NCBI GenBank assembly: GCA_965220465.1
Contig: CBDCPZ010000014.1
Span: 103,484 to 167,483, forward strand
Direction: 5' to 3'
Length of the DNA: 64,000 nucleotides
DNA from: JAHDHW01 sp965220465
Lineage (GTDB): Bacteria; Bacteroidota; Bacteroidia; Chitinophagales; Saprospiraceae
The translations under genes and the position numbers were made by a program. Shown one piece after another: positions 1 through 14,500 of this stretch; the stretch's first letter is position 1; every line of letters begins with the position of its first letter. The notes beneath the pieces are model-generated. The model worked only from the letters and a program-made list of their open reading frames with translations. It searched no databases and was not told the DNA's origin.

Positions 1-2535
1 GAACTTAAAATGTTAGCAAATGTCCCACTTGTTGTATAAGAATTATTGCCGACCTCAATACTCTCCCCTTCACAGATCGTGTAAGATATATTTACATTAT
101 AAATAGGATTAACTATTAAGGTCAGATTCACAATACTATCACAGCCATTTACAGAGCTTAATAAATTCGTATAATTGCCGCTGGTCGTGTAAGTATTTGT
201 GCCAATGACAACGCTCTCCCCCTGGCAAATGGTTTCCGCAACATCTATGTCATACGTTGGATTAACTGTTAAACTTAAATTCACTACACTGTCGCAACCA
301 TTAACCGTGCTTAATACATCTGTATAACTGCCACTCGTCGTATAAATACTACTTCCAACAATAACACTCTCGCCTTCGCAGATCGTTTCACTAATATTTT
401 CTGTATATATCGGATTGACCGTTAAACTTAAATTCACTACACTGTCGCAGCCATTTACTGTACTTAATACATCCGAATAATTGCCACTCGTTGTATAAGT
501 ACTACTTCCAACAAATACACTCTCTCCTTCGCAGATCGTTTCACTGATATTTTCCGTATAAATCGGATTGACCGTTAAACTTAAATTCACCACACTGTCG
601 CAACCATTCACGGTGCTTAATACATCTGTATAATTGCCGCTGGTTGTATAGGAACTCGTGCCAACAATAACACTCTCTCCTTCGCAGATCGTTTCACTAA
701 TATTTTCTGTAAAAATCGGATGGACCGTTAAACTTAAATTCACCACACTGTCGCAACCGTTCACGGTGCTTAATACATCTGTATAATTGCCGCTGGTTGT
801 GTAAGTACTACTACCAACGATGATACTCTCGCCTTCGCAGATCGTTTCACTAATATTTTCTGTATATATCGGATTGACCGTTAAACTTAAATTCACTACA
901 CTGTCGCAGCCATTTACTGTACTTAAAACATCTGTATAATTGCCATTCGTCGTGTAGGTACTCGTTCCAACAATAACACTCTGGCCTTCGCAGATAGTTT
1001 CACTAATTTTTTCTGTATATATCGGATTGACTGTCAAACTTAAATTCACCACACTGTCGCAGCCATTTACCGTACTTAATAAATCTGTATAATTGCCGCT
1101 CGTTGTATAGGTACTCGTTCCAACAATAACACTCTCGCCTTCGCAGATCGTTTCACTGATATTTTCCGTATAAATCGGATTGACCGTTAAACTTAAATTC
1201 ACCACACTGTCGCAGCCATTTACTGTACTTAATAAATCCGAATAATTGCCGCTCGTTGTATAGGTACTCGTTCCTACAATAATACTCTCGCCTTCGCAAA
1301 TCGTTTCACTGATGTTTTCTGTATAAATCGGATTCACCGTTAAACTTAAATTTACCACACTGTCGCAACCATTCACGGTGCTTAATACATCTGTATAATT
1401 GCCGCTGGTTGTATAGGTACTGCTACCCACGATGATACTCTCTCCGTCGCAGACCGTTTCAACGATATTTGTTGAGGCCCCATCGTAAACAAAAATTTGA
1501 GTATTAATAATACTATCACAGCCTCCTGAGGTAACATATGATTCTATGATAGTATCATTTGTAGTATAAGATTGCCCATTATAAATGGAACCACTACACA
1601 ACTCCACAACTATTGTTTCTTCAATAATCGGAACTATCGTAATATAACTCGTCACCAAACTATCACAACCATATATAGTGAATAAATTTTCAGTTATTAC
1701 ATCATCCGAATTATATACAACTCCATGATAGGTACTTCCTTCACATAATTGAACTAAGACATCTTCAACGTAAGTTGGATGAATAGTTAAGTCCAAATAA
1801 ATGGTACTATCGCAACCATTTACTGTTTGAAGAACGTCTATATAATTTCCACTGGTTGTATAAGTATTGGTTCCAACGGTAATGCTCTCACCCTGACAGA
1901 GCGATTCAGAGAGGGTTACGTTGTAAGCTGAATTGACATTTAAAGTTAAGTTCACCACACTATCACAACCATTTACTGTACTTAGCAGATCTGTGTAATT
2001 ACCACTTGTCATATAGGTGCTTGTTCCAACAGTGATGCTTTCTCCCTGACAGATAGTTTCTGAAATATCTACGTTGTAGAATGGGGCAATTGTTAAAGTA
2101 AGGTTCACCAGACTATCACAACCATTAACAGAGCTTAATAAATCTGAATAATTGCCGCTCGTCGTATAAGTGCTCGTGCCAACTGTGAAGCTCTCCCCTT
2201 CACATATCGTTTCGGTGAGATCAATATTATAAATTGGATTCACCGTTAAACTTAAATTCACCATGCTATCGCAGCCATTCTCTGTACTTAAAAGATCACT
2301 GTAATTGCCAGTGGTCGTGTAGGTGCTCGTACCAACCATTACACTTTCTCCTTCGCATATTGTCTCCGTGATATTTATATCATAAACTGGATTTACTGTT
2401 AATGCTAAATTCACCAGACTATCACAACCATTGACGTTTGTAAAAAGATTTGGATAGTTTCCACTTGTTGTATAAGTATTTGAACCAATTGTGTAATTAT
2501 CACCTTGACAAATTTCTTCGATTAGATCAGTATCA
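1..2535 (-). repeat. 51-residue (153-bp) tandem repeat array, at least 16 units
   Basis: A shared anchor (complement of CTGTCGCA) recurs at 138, 291, 444, 597, 750, 903, 1056, 1209, 1362 and 1515, then at 1662, 1809, 1962, 2115, 2268 and 2421. The period is 153 bp with two 147-bp steps. The translated unit runs ICEGESxxVGTSTYTTSGNY, then TDVLSTVNGCDS, then VVNLSLTVNP, with two Cys per unit. The units nearest the left edge are almost identical. Units around 1515-1809 are the most divergent. The array continues past base 1. Confidence 0.93.
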
Positions 2536-5500
2536 GGTGAATCTGGTAAAACGGTTAATTTAATTGGATCTGAAATTACGCTACAGGCTAAATTATTAAT
2601 ATTAACCAATGAGTTGGTTACAAGTACTCTATATAGTCCATCATCAGATAATGAAACACTAAATGAATGACTTGCTGAATTTACCCCAGGCAAATCAACC
2701 CAATTTAAACCATTGTCACCACTAAACTGCCACTGATAGAAAGGTGTTAAGTAACCAGCTGTTAAACTTGCACTTAAAGAAATATTTTCATTTTCGCAAA
2801 CCATTGAATTTGGTGAAATCGATATTGATACATCAGGACCACAATTAATTACTAAAACATTTTGATTAAATGTTGTGGTATTTCCACATTCATCTATAGC
2901 GGTCCAAGTTCTTTCAATAGTATATTGATCTACGCAAATTCCGGGAGAGGATAGTTCAGAATAAGTAACAACCACATTATTATCACAATTGTCCGTTGCT
3001 GTTAAAACATCTGGTGAAGGAATATTATCACAATTTACTGTTAAATCAACAGGAGCTGCGCTCAATACTGGTGTTTCATTATCAATAATGGTGATTACTT
3101 GATCCTCAATAATCTGATTACCACAATTATCTATAGCTGTCCATCTACGAGTGATTGAATATGCATTTCCACAGTTTCCTGCTGTAGTTAATTCATTATA
3201 ATTGATTGGAACATCACTATCGCAATTATCAGTTACCGTTGGATTAGCAACAATAGGTAATACAGCATCACAAGCAATAGTGATATCCGACGGTACGCCT
3301 GCCAAAACTGGATCTGTTGTATCAATTACATTAATCGTTTGCGTTGCTGTTGATGTATTGCCACAGTCATCCGTTACAGTCCACGTTCGTGTGATCGTGT
3401 AAGGACATCCGGTGCCGATCGTTTCACTGTAATTTACGGTTAGGTTAATCGAGCAATTATCGGTCGCGGTAACCGTCGCTGCTGATGGAATCGCATCGCA
3501 TTCAACTGTTGCGTCTGCAGGGACGCCTGCCAACACAGGATCAGTCGTATCTATTACATTGATCGTTTGAGTTGCAGTTGCTGTATTGCCACAGTCATCC
3601 GTAGTCGTCCACGTTCGAGTGATTGTGTATGGACAACCCGTGCCGATCGTTTCACTGTAATTTACTGTAAGGTTTACTCTACAGTTATCTGTCGCGGTAA
3701 CTGTCGCTGCTGAAGGGATCGCATCGCATTCAACTGTTGCGTCCGATGGTACGTCGGCCAACACAGGATCCGTCGTATCGATTACATTGATCGTTTGGGT
3801 TGCTGTGGCTGTATTGCCACAGTCATCCGTAGCCTCCCACGTTCGCGTGATCGTATAAGGACAACCAGTTCCGATCGTTTCACTATAATCCACCGTTAAT
3901 CCTGTTGAACAATTATCTGTCGCGGTAACCGTCGATGCTGATGGAATCGCATCACATTCAACTGTTGCGTCCGATGGTACACCTGCCAAAACTGGATCCG
4001 TCGTATCGATTACATTGATTGTTTGGGTTGCTGTGGCTGTATTGCCACAGTCATCTGTAGTCGTCCACGTTCGAGTGATCGTGTATGGACATCCCGTACC
4101 TATCGTTTCACTATAATTTACTGTTAATCCGGTTGAACAGTTATCTGTCGCGGTAACCGTCGACGCTGAAGGAATTGCATCACACTCCACTGTTGCGTCC
4201 GCCGGTACGCCTGCAAGGACAGGATCCGTGGTATCAATTACATTAATCGTTTGCGTTGCCGTTGCTGTATTGCCACAGTCATCTGTAGTCGTCCACGTTC
4301 GAGTGATCGCATAAGGACAACCCGTGCCGATCGTTTCACTATAATCCACCGTTAATCCTGTTGAACAATTATCTGTCGCGGTAACCGTCGATGCTGATGG
4401 AATCGCATCACATTCAACTGTTGCGTCCGATGGTACACCTGCCAAAACTGGATCCGTCGTATCGATTACATTGATTGTTTGGGTTGCTGTGGCTGTATTG
4501 CCACAGTCATCTGTAGTCGTCCACGTTCGAGTGATCGTATAAGGACAACCAGTTCCGATCGTTTCACTGTAATTGACTGTTAATCCGGTTGAACAATTAT
4601 CTGTCGCGGTAACCGTCGACGCAGAAGGAATCGCATCGCACTCAACTGTTGCGTCCGATGGTACGCCGGCAAGGACAGGATCTGTTGTATCGATTACATT
4701 GATTGTTTGGGTTGCTGTGGCTGTATTGCCACAGTCATCTGTAGTCGTCCACGTTCGAGTGATTGTATATGGACAACCCGTGCCGATCGTTTCACTATAA
4801 TTGACTGTAAGATTTACTGAACAGTTATCCGTCGCGGTTACTGTCGGGGCAGAAGGAATCGCATCGCACTCCACTGTTGCGCCCGATGGTACGCCTGCCA
4901 AAACTGGATCTGTTGTATCGATTACATTGATCGTTTGGGTTGCTGTTGCTGTATTGCCGCAGTCATCTGTAGTCGTCCACGTTCGAGTGATCGTGTATGG
5001 ACAACCCGTGCCGATCGTTTCACTATAATTGACTGTAAGATTTACTGAACAGTTATCCGTCGCGGTTACTGTCGGGGCAGAAGGAATCGCATCACAGGCT
5101 ACTGTTTCGTCCGATGGTACGCCTGCCAAAACAGGATCCGTCGTATCGATTACATTGATCGTTTGGGTTGCTGTTGCTGTATTGCCGCAGTCATCTGTAG
5201 TCGTCCACATTCGAGTGATCGTATAAGGACAACCAGTTCCTATCGTTTCACTATAATTTACTGTAAGATTTACTGAACAGTTATCCGTCGCGGTTACTGT
5301 CGGGGCAGAAGGAATCGCATCACAGGCTACTGTTTCGTCCGATGGTACGCCTGCCAAAACAGGATCCGTCGTATCGATTACATTGATCGTTTGGGTTGCT
5401 GTTGCTGTATTGCCACAGTCATCTGTAGTCGTCCACGTTCGAGTGATCGTATATGGACATCCTGTTCCGATCGTTTCACTGTAATTGACTGTAAGGTTTA

Positions 5501-8500
5501 CTGAACAGTTATCCGTCGCGGTAACCGTCGATGCTGAGGGAATCGCATCGCATTCAACTGTTGCGTCTGATGGTACGCCTGCCAAAACAGGATCTGTTGT
5601 ATCGATTACATTGATCGTTTGGGTTGCTGTTGCTGTATTGCCACAGTCATCTGTAGTCGTCCACGTTCGAGTGATCGTATATGGACATCCTGTTCCGATC
5701 GTTTCACTGTAATTGACTGTAAGGTTTACTGAACAATTATCTGTCGCGGTAACCGTCGCTGCTGAGGGAATCGCATCGCACTCCACTGTTGCGTCTGATG
5801 GTACGCCTGCCAAAACAGGATCTGTTGTATCGATTACATTGATTGTTTGCGTCGCTGTTGCCGTATTGCCACAGTCATCCGTAGCCTCCCACGTTCGTGT
5901 GATCGTATAAGGACAGCCCGTGCCAATCGTTTCACTATAATCCACCGTTAATCCTGTTGAACAATTATCCGTCGCGGTAACCGTCGCTGCTGAAGGGATT
6001 GCATCGCATTCAACTGTTGCGTCTGCTGGTACGCCGACCAAAACAGGATCCGTCGTATCAATTACATTAATCGTTTGCGTTGCCGTGGTTGTATTGCCAC
6101 AGTCATCCGTTACCTCCCACGTTCGTGTGATCGTATAAGGACAGCCCGTACCAATTGTTTCACTATAATTTACTGTTAATCCTGTTGAACAATTATCCGT
6201 CGCGGTAACCGTCGCTGCTGCCGGGATGGCATCACACTCTACCGTTGCGTCCGCCGGTACGCCTGCAAGGACAGGATCCGTGGTATCAATTACATTAATC
6301 GTTTGCGTTGCCGTTGCTGTATTGCCACAGTCATCTGTAGCCGTCCACGTTCGCGTGATCGTATAAGGACAACCAGTTCCGATCGTTTCACTATAATTTA
6401 CTGTTAATCCGGTTGAACAGTTATCTGTCGCGGTAACCGTCGATGCTGATGGAATCGCATCACACTCCACTGTTGCGTCAGCTGGTACACCTGCCAACAC
6501 AGGATCCGTTGTATCGATTACATTGATCGTTTGCGTTGCTGTTGATGTATTGCCACAGTCATCTGTAGTCGTCCACGTTCGCGTGATTGTGTATGGACAA
6601 CCTGTTCCGATCGTTTCACTATAATTTACTGTTAATCCGGTTGAACAATTATCTGTCGCGGTAACTGTCGCTGCTGATGGAATCGCATCGCATTCAACTG
6701 TTGCGTCCGATGGTACGCCTGCCAAAACTGGATCCGTCGTATCGATTACATTGATCGTTTGCGTTGCCGTTGCCGTATTGCCACAGTCATCCGTAGCCTC
6801 CCACGTTCGTGTGATCGTATATGGACAGCCCGTACCAATTGTTTCACTATAATCCACTGTTAATCCTGTTGAACAATTATCCGTCGCGGTAACCGTCGCT
6901 GTTGCAGGAATCGCATCGCATTCAACTGTTGCATCAGCCGGTACGCCGGCCAAAACTGGATCTGTTGTATCGATTACATTGATCGTTTGCGTTGCTGTGG
7001 CTGTATTGCCACAGTCATCTGTAGCCGTCCACGTTCGCGTGATCGTATAAGGACAACCAGTTCCGATCGTTTCACTATAATTTACTGTTAATCCGGTTGA
7101 ACAGTTATCTGTCGCGGTAACCGTCGGGGCAGAAGGAATCGCATCGCATTCAACTGTTGCGTCCGATGGTACACCTGCCAAAACTGGATCCGTCGTATCG
7201 ATTACATTGATTGTTTGTGTTGCCGTTGCAGTATTGCCACAGTCATCTGTAGTTGTCCACGTTCGAGTGATCGTGTATGGACAACCAGTTCCGGTCGTTT
7301 CACTATAATTTACTGTAAGGTTTACTGAACAGTTATCTGTCGCGGTAACCGTCGCCGCTGAGGGGATCGCATCGCACTCAACTGTTGCGTCAGCTGGTAC
7401 GCCTGCCAAAACTGGATCCGTCGTATCGATTACATTGATTGTTTGTGTTGCCGTTGCAGTATTGCCACAGTCATCTGTAGTTGTCCACGTTCGAGTGATC
7501 GTGTATGGACAACCAGTTCCGGTCGTTTCACTATAATCCACCGTTAATCCTGTTGAACAATTATCTGTCGCAGTAACCGTCGCTGCTGAAGGAATCGCAT
7601 CGCACTCAACTGTTGCGTCCGATGGTACGCCGGCAAGGACAGGATCCGTCGTATCGATTACATTGATTGTTTGGGTTGCTGTGGCTGTATTGCCACAGTC
7701 ATCTGTAGTCGTCCACGTTCGCGTGATCGTGTATGGACAACCAGTTCCGGTCGTTTCACTATAATCCACCGTTAATCCTGTTGAACAATTATCTGTCGCA
7801 GTAACCGTCGCTGCTGAAGGAATCGCATCGCACTCAACTGTTGCGTCCGATGGTACGCCTGTAAGGACAGGATCCGTTGTATCGATTATTATAATTGTTT
7901 GAGTCGCTATCGAAGCATTCCCACAATTATCAGTTGCTTCCCAAGTTCGGATGATTGTATTATTGTTGCAATCTGTCGAGTCATGCTGCTCTGTAAAAAC
8001 AACAATAACCGGATTATCGCAATTATCTGTTGTAGTTGGATAAGTAACCGCTGGAATTCCTGAGCATTCAACAACCGTATCATTTGGCATATTTGTGATT
8101 ACTGGCGGAATAACATCAATCACCGTAATCGTTTGAACAGCAGTTGACGAATTTCCGCACTCATCAGTTGCCGTCCAAGAATTTATTATAGTATAATTAT
8201 CTTCACAATTATTAGTATTTTTTACTTGGTTAAAATCTATCGTTACCGTTCCTCCACACAAATCTGAATAACTAGGATAAGTTGGCGCTGGAACTTCATG
8301 ACAGTTAACCGTCAAATCAGCTGGTGAAATTGAAATTGCAGGTGGCGTAACATCTTCAACTGTTATTGTTTGGATCTGACTGGTTTGATTATTACAATCA
8401 TCAACGACTAACCATGTTCTTAAAATTGAATAATTGTTAGGACAATTTTCTATAACTATCTGATCGCTATAAGAAATTGTTACACTTAAATCACAATTAT

Positions 8501-11500
8501 CCGTGGCAGTTGGATAATCCACTGTGGGAGTATCCAGACAGCCAATAGTAACATCCGCCGGCATGCTTGTAATTACGGGAGGTGATTGATCTAAAACAAC
8601 AATTTGCTGTGAAGCTGTTGCAGAATTTCCACAGCTATCCGAAGCAGTCCAGGTCCGTGTTATTATTCCACCAGAGGAGCATCCTCCTGCTACAGTTGTT
8701 TCAACAAAATCAACAACTATATTAGCTGCACAATCATCAATAGCCTGAACGTTTGCTGGAGAAGGAATAGCACTACAATTGACAGTTGCATCAGCAGGTA
8801 CTCCAGTTAATGCTGGAGGATTACTATCTACAACTAAGACGTATTGTTCGGCAGTAGATTGATTGCCGCAATTATCCGTAGCTGTCCAAGTTCTTAAAAT
8901 AGTATAATTTCCACTACATGAACTTGCGGGTTCACTTTCAACTAAATTTATCGTAGCAGAAGTACAATTATCTGTTGCTGTTGGATTAATTGGTGCAGGA
9001 ATAGCTCCGCAATCAACCGTAATATCAGCTGGTACATTTGCAAAAACAGGAGGAGTAATATCTTGAACCGTAATCACTTGAGCAATTGTTCCTTCGTTTC
9101 CACAGGCATCAGCTGAAGTCCATGTCCGCGTTATTGTATAATTACAACTATCCCCTATTATCAATTCTAGTTCATTATAAAAAATATCAACCGTTGTGGT
9201 AACATCACAGCTATCATAACTTACCATACTTGCAGGTGGTGGTGGTATTGTTGAACAATCAACTGTCACATCTTCAGGAATTATGGTAAAAACAGGAGGT
9301 TCAAAATCACCAACGGTAAGAATTTGACTTCCAAAAGATTGATTGCCACAGTTATCCGTAGCTGTCCAGGTTCTAATCAATTGAAAATGATCTGTGCAAA
9401 GCCCATCAATCCTTTCTTCAGACACTGCCAATTCTACATCACTATCGCAATTGTCAAAAGCGTCAGGTGTTTCATCAGTTTCAAATAATACAACAACATT
9501 GATATCATCTATTAAATTTCCATAGGTAAGTCCACTAGGTGCTCCTTGAATTGCTCTAAATGCAAAGACAGAAGAAGTTTGTCCATCAGGGACGGAATAG
9601 TTAACCGTATGAACTACCCATCCGGAAGCTGATGTCGCTGTAAAAGTTCCCAACCACGTGAGGTTATTTATATCAGAACCTGCATACACTGCCATGATAT
9701 CATCAGTAGGATTGTTACCTGACATTCGTTTGTGGTGTGCAAAACTAATCTGCAAAGTAGTGGTTGGAACCGTACAAAACTCCTGGTAAAAATCTCCATT
9801 ATTGTTACCATTCAATTCTGCATGATAATTTCCCTGATAAGATGCCACCCCATTTACACCTCCAGATTTTTGGATTTCAATTCGATCATCTGAAGCAGTA
9901 GTACTCCATCCTGGAATATCATCTTCATGAATCGAAGCCCAACTTCCTCCAAAGCCAGGTTGCTCAAAATCTCCATTTAAAAAGGAAGAAAGACAGTCAT
10001 CACATTGAATTTCGACATCCGCTGGAATGTTTGTTAGCGTCGGAGGTGTATTATCAATTACGTTAACTGTTTGTGTAAACGCGATGCTATCGTCACCGCA
10101 ATATCCTCTAGTTATCCACTCCCTTTGTAAAGTATAAGTATTGTCAGCACATCCTCCTGAACCCGATATTAGTGTTTCAGTAAATTCAACTTCTAGACAA
10201 CCAGACCCAGTAACTGGCAAAGGAGGCTCAGGTACAGGTGCTGTGCATTCAATTGTGATTACAGTCGGAACGCTCCCAACTTCAAGATCGCCTCCGTTAC
10301 ATACATAAAACTCTAAACATACTTCTTGTAAAAGTCCGTAGTCATTTTCTACCGTAACAGATACTTCATCCATTCCGAAATAATTCGCCGGAGCTGTATA
10401 ATCAATACATAAAGCAGCATTCAATGTAGCTGTTCCTAACGCTTGATGAATTATCAATGCTTGTGATACTATTATTATTTGAACAGCTTTCAATAGAAAG
10501 GCAATGTGTGACTGTATTTCCAACGCATAAACTATCCACAAAATAACTTGTTGATGCAAGATCATATCTTGGGTCGTAAACATTAATTTTATCAGTGAAA
10601 CTTGAAATATAACCAAAGCCTCCAGAAGTATTCGTTATCCCTGTAACAAGTCCAACTTGAAAATTTCCTGCTGCTTCAAAAGTATTGTAAATATCAATTG
10701 CCCAATCTTCAAATAAAATTGAGGAATAACCCGTCAACCCAGGAACAGACTGAGCGGATGCAACAATTGTATAATCTAAACCATTAAAAAGTAAACTTGA
10801 AAGATTTGTATCTTCAATGATCACATAAACCCCATGAATTTCTCCACCATCCATACGAGGAAATTCTAATCTCCTGTTCCCATTACAACTTCCAATGGGT
10901 GGCACTAATGCCATATCTACTTCAGGATCGATTGTCGAAAGACCACTAAATTGATAAACATAACAAGGTTTAGAAGTAGAAATATAGTGAGCATCACCAT
11001 ACGAACCCGTAATATCAAACTCAAAATATCTTCCGGCATTGACTGTAGCGGCAGCTGGACTATACTTCCATCAAGAAAAATTTCGGTATTGTTTTCTATC
11101 GGAACGACTACTGCATAATTTTGATAGGCTCGAAGGTCCTTCTCCACGAACTACAACATATTCTGAACCAATATTGCAGGTAGGAACCAATTGATCAATT
11201 CCGCTATCTGCTGAAAATGAATTACAAATATTGGTGTTTTGAGAACCACTAATCACTGCAATTGGCTTGTTAGCTGTGACTAATGATCCTGAAATAGTTG
11301 TATTATTGTTATCATCACGGATCAAATAAGTTTCACCAGCATCCAATATCCACAGAATGGGTACTTGAAATACCTCCAGCCATTGCAGTTGAAAAAGTAA
11401 AATTAACGGTTGTATTATCTTCTGTTGCAATAACTGAAATGAAATGGTTTTCACGTCGAAGCGTATTTGCTGATCCACAGGTTTTTGTTTGGCTTCCTGT

Positions 11501-14500
11501 TCTAAAAGATCGACCTAATGCTTCCTCTCCTTTAACAGACACCATAAATTTTGTATAATAGGCATCTAATGAATAAAGTACTTGAATTGGCTCATCTGAT
11601 TCGATAATAAATCCTCGGTCTGATTCAATTGTATTATGATTAGGCGTTTGCCCTTCATCTTCTGTCAAGGGTACAATTGTAGGAGCGCCATTATTTACAA
11701 CAACAGTTTGATCAAAAGTTACTCCATCACCCGTTCGAATATTGACATTAGCTTCAGCGAACATCGTTGTTATTACCAAACTAGAAGGACCATTATATTG
11801 TCCTCCATTCATTTGCCAAACAGGAGGTATATAATAATATAAAATCGGATCACAATCGTAGGATATCGATGCATCCGAACAAGAACAATCCGGATCCGAA
11901 GAATCAATGAGTCCATCACCATCATCATCAATATTGTTATCACAACACTCACAAGCCATTGTGATGACTTGAGTTTCAACAGTATGTATTTCCACAATCA
12001 TCAATTGCCGTCCAGGTTCGAGTAATCGTATAATTTTCATCTGTACAACTTCCATCATTAGTTTGAGTACTAACTTCATTGCAAAACTAAAATCTACATC
12101 ATCGTCACAATCATCTGTTACACAAATCCCATCACCATCTATTTTTTCAGCAAAAACTTCAACTTCTGCCAAAGACAAATAATCAGTATTATTTAACTGA
12201 ACACGTAACATATCTCCCACTTGCATTAACATTTACGACTGTGGGTGAGCCTGCCGTTCCAGCGAAAGAAAAACGAAGATACACCAGCCTGATTAATAGA
12301 AGTAGTCAAGTCAGTGGAGAATGAAAGGATCATCTGAAACCAAAACGTAATAATCAGACAAGACGGACTTGAACAACAATCTGTTCTATTCCATAAGATT
12401 TATATAAGTGATATCTTCAACAGCGATTCTAGATCAACTTCCCACCAGGATTCGCTGTTACTATTAGTATGTGTGACAGAACCATTGCCCCAACTACCAC
12501 TTGTATTTCCATCATTCAGCTCTTGAAGCCACTCCTCCATACCCTGTATTAATTTGGGTTGCAGATTTTCCAAGAGCTACATTTTCAACTGTCGTTGTAC
12601 AACTTGTATCTACAGCAACTGGAACATCATCACCACAATAAAGTGTAATATCTTCAGGCACCCCTTCCATTACAGGAGCAGTTGTATCCGCTAAAACAGT
12701 AACCTGTGTTTCGGTGGTGACATTGTTACAATCATCTTCAACCGTCCAGGTTCTTGTTAAGCGTATAATCACAACCAGTTCCAGTTGTTGTTTCCGTAAA
12801 ATCGATGACCAGATTGTTTGTACAATTATCCGTCGCTGTTGCTTCTGGAAGCGGTGGGATACTGTATACACAAGACGCTGTTCCATTATCATGCATATTC
12901 ATAAATAGTTCCATTCTCTTCAATAACCATATAATGAATAGTCTCGGAAGCATGCTGCCCGCTAAATAATCCCACTCATCAATTTGAATTTGAAAACTAT
13001 TTGAAGTGATCGACCTGATTCTGATCGTCGTTGGGTCATTTTCATTATAACCAACTGGACCGGCAACTACGACAGGGTTTACATAAGCATTCCTGTAGAA
13101 AAAGATAGTTGTCCAGCTGCTTAGCATTAGCTTGTGTAACATTAATTGCACGCTTGTTCACCAATCACTGTTCCTATTGAATCGAGAATATCACCCGGAG
13201 CATCAAAAACAACATATCCAACATCTTCATAAGCATGATTCATTTCATTATCAGATGAACGTTCCTCTTCCGCTACAACCTGAACATTAGTTGTGTTTAA
13301 ATTTTGATATCTTATACCTGTAGGGTCACTTCCCGCATAGGTTTGGAGATCAGCGATGAATACAGGGTTCGAATATGTATTTGTAAAAATGATATTAGCC
13401 CAATTGTGCCTTACTGTGTAACCTGTGGCATCGGCTTCCATTACCATGTTAGCATTATTAGAATTTTTTTCTATCGCAACCCATGATACTTCATCTGTGG
13501 AAACATTATTATTACCAGATTGCTGTTCTTGTAGTTTTATTTCAAATCCAGTAGTTGAGATATTTCTCATTCGCGTTTCGACTGCTTCATTTCCGTTAGC
13601 ACTAGTAACTTGAGAAAGGACAACAGGAACATTATTAAAAGCAACAGGAAAAGTGATAGTTGTCCAAATATGATCAATATTACTGACCTTGTCCCCCATC
13701 ATTTTATCACCATTATTTAAAATATGGTAATCTGTTGTGATGGCTGTGACACTGTTTAATACCGCCGTATCTGTCAATGTGATTACGGGAGCTTCGGTAT
13801 CGTCAACTGTTACAACCTGTGTTTCCGCGGTAGTATTTCCACAATCATCCGTTACTGTCCAGGTTCTTTGAATGACATATGGGCAACCAGTAATAACATT
13901 TTCACTATAAACGGGTGTTAAATTACTACTGCAGTTATCTGTAGCAGTCACTGTAGCAATCACTGGTATATTTTCGCAATCCACTAAAACATCTGATGGC
14001 ATACCTACAAGGATTGGAAATGTATTATCAACAACAACAATTTCTTGAGATTCTGAAACTGCATTTCCACAATTATCGATGGTTGACCATGTTCGTGTTA
14101 TTATATAAGGACAACCACTACCTATGCCTTCACTATAATTCACTGATAGATTGTTTGAATTATTATCAGTCGCTGTTACTGTTGGGGCTGATGGAATATT
14201 GTCGCATTCTACCGTTACATCCGATGGAACGCCGTTGAAAACAGGCAAAGATGCTTGATTTACAACTAGGTTTTCAATTTGTTGCGAGCAATTCCCAAAA
14301 GCTGTATTATAAACTACAATAGAGTAATTTCCAGGATTTGTTGGAGTATAAGAAGAAGTATTACTAACAACATTTCCACTTCCATCCAAATCATCATACC
14401 AAGTATAATTATATGATTGGCTTGGATAATCCGTACTGGCAACTACAGGAGTTGTATTAACCACACCGTTGCAAATCTCAAGAGTACTTGGACTTAGGCT

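Noticed and set aside
3202..5910. Plus-strand 65-75-codon ORFs recurring every 228 bp
   Set aside because: They are antisense shadows of the HYR array; their spacing equals the repeat period and the minus frame carries the HYR motifs.
1..7930. CRISPR-like periodicity
   Set aside because: Units are 153 and 228 bp, coding in one minus frame, with no short-repeat and unique-spacer alternation.
10402..13151. Several short independent genes on the minus strand
   Set aside because: The pieces join into one continuous domain series once single-base shifts are corrected, so they are fragments of a single gene.
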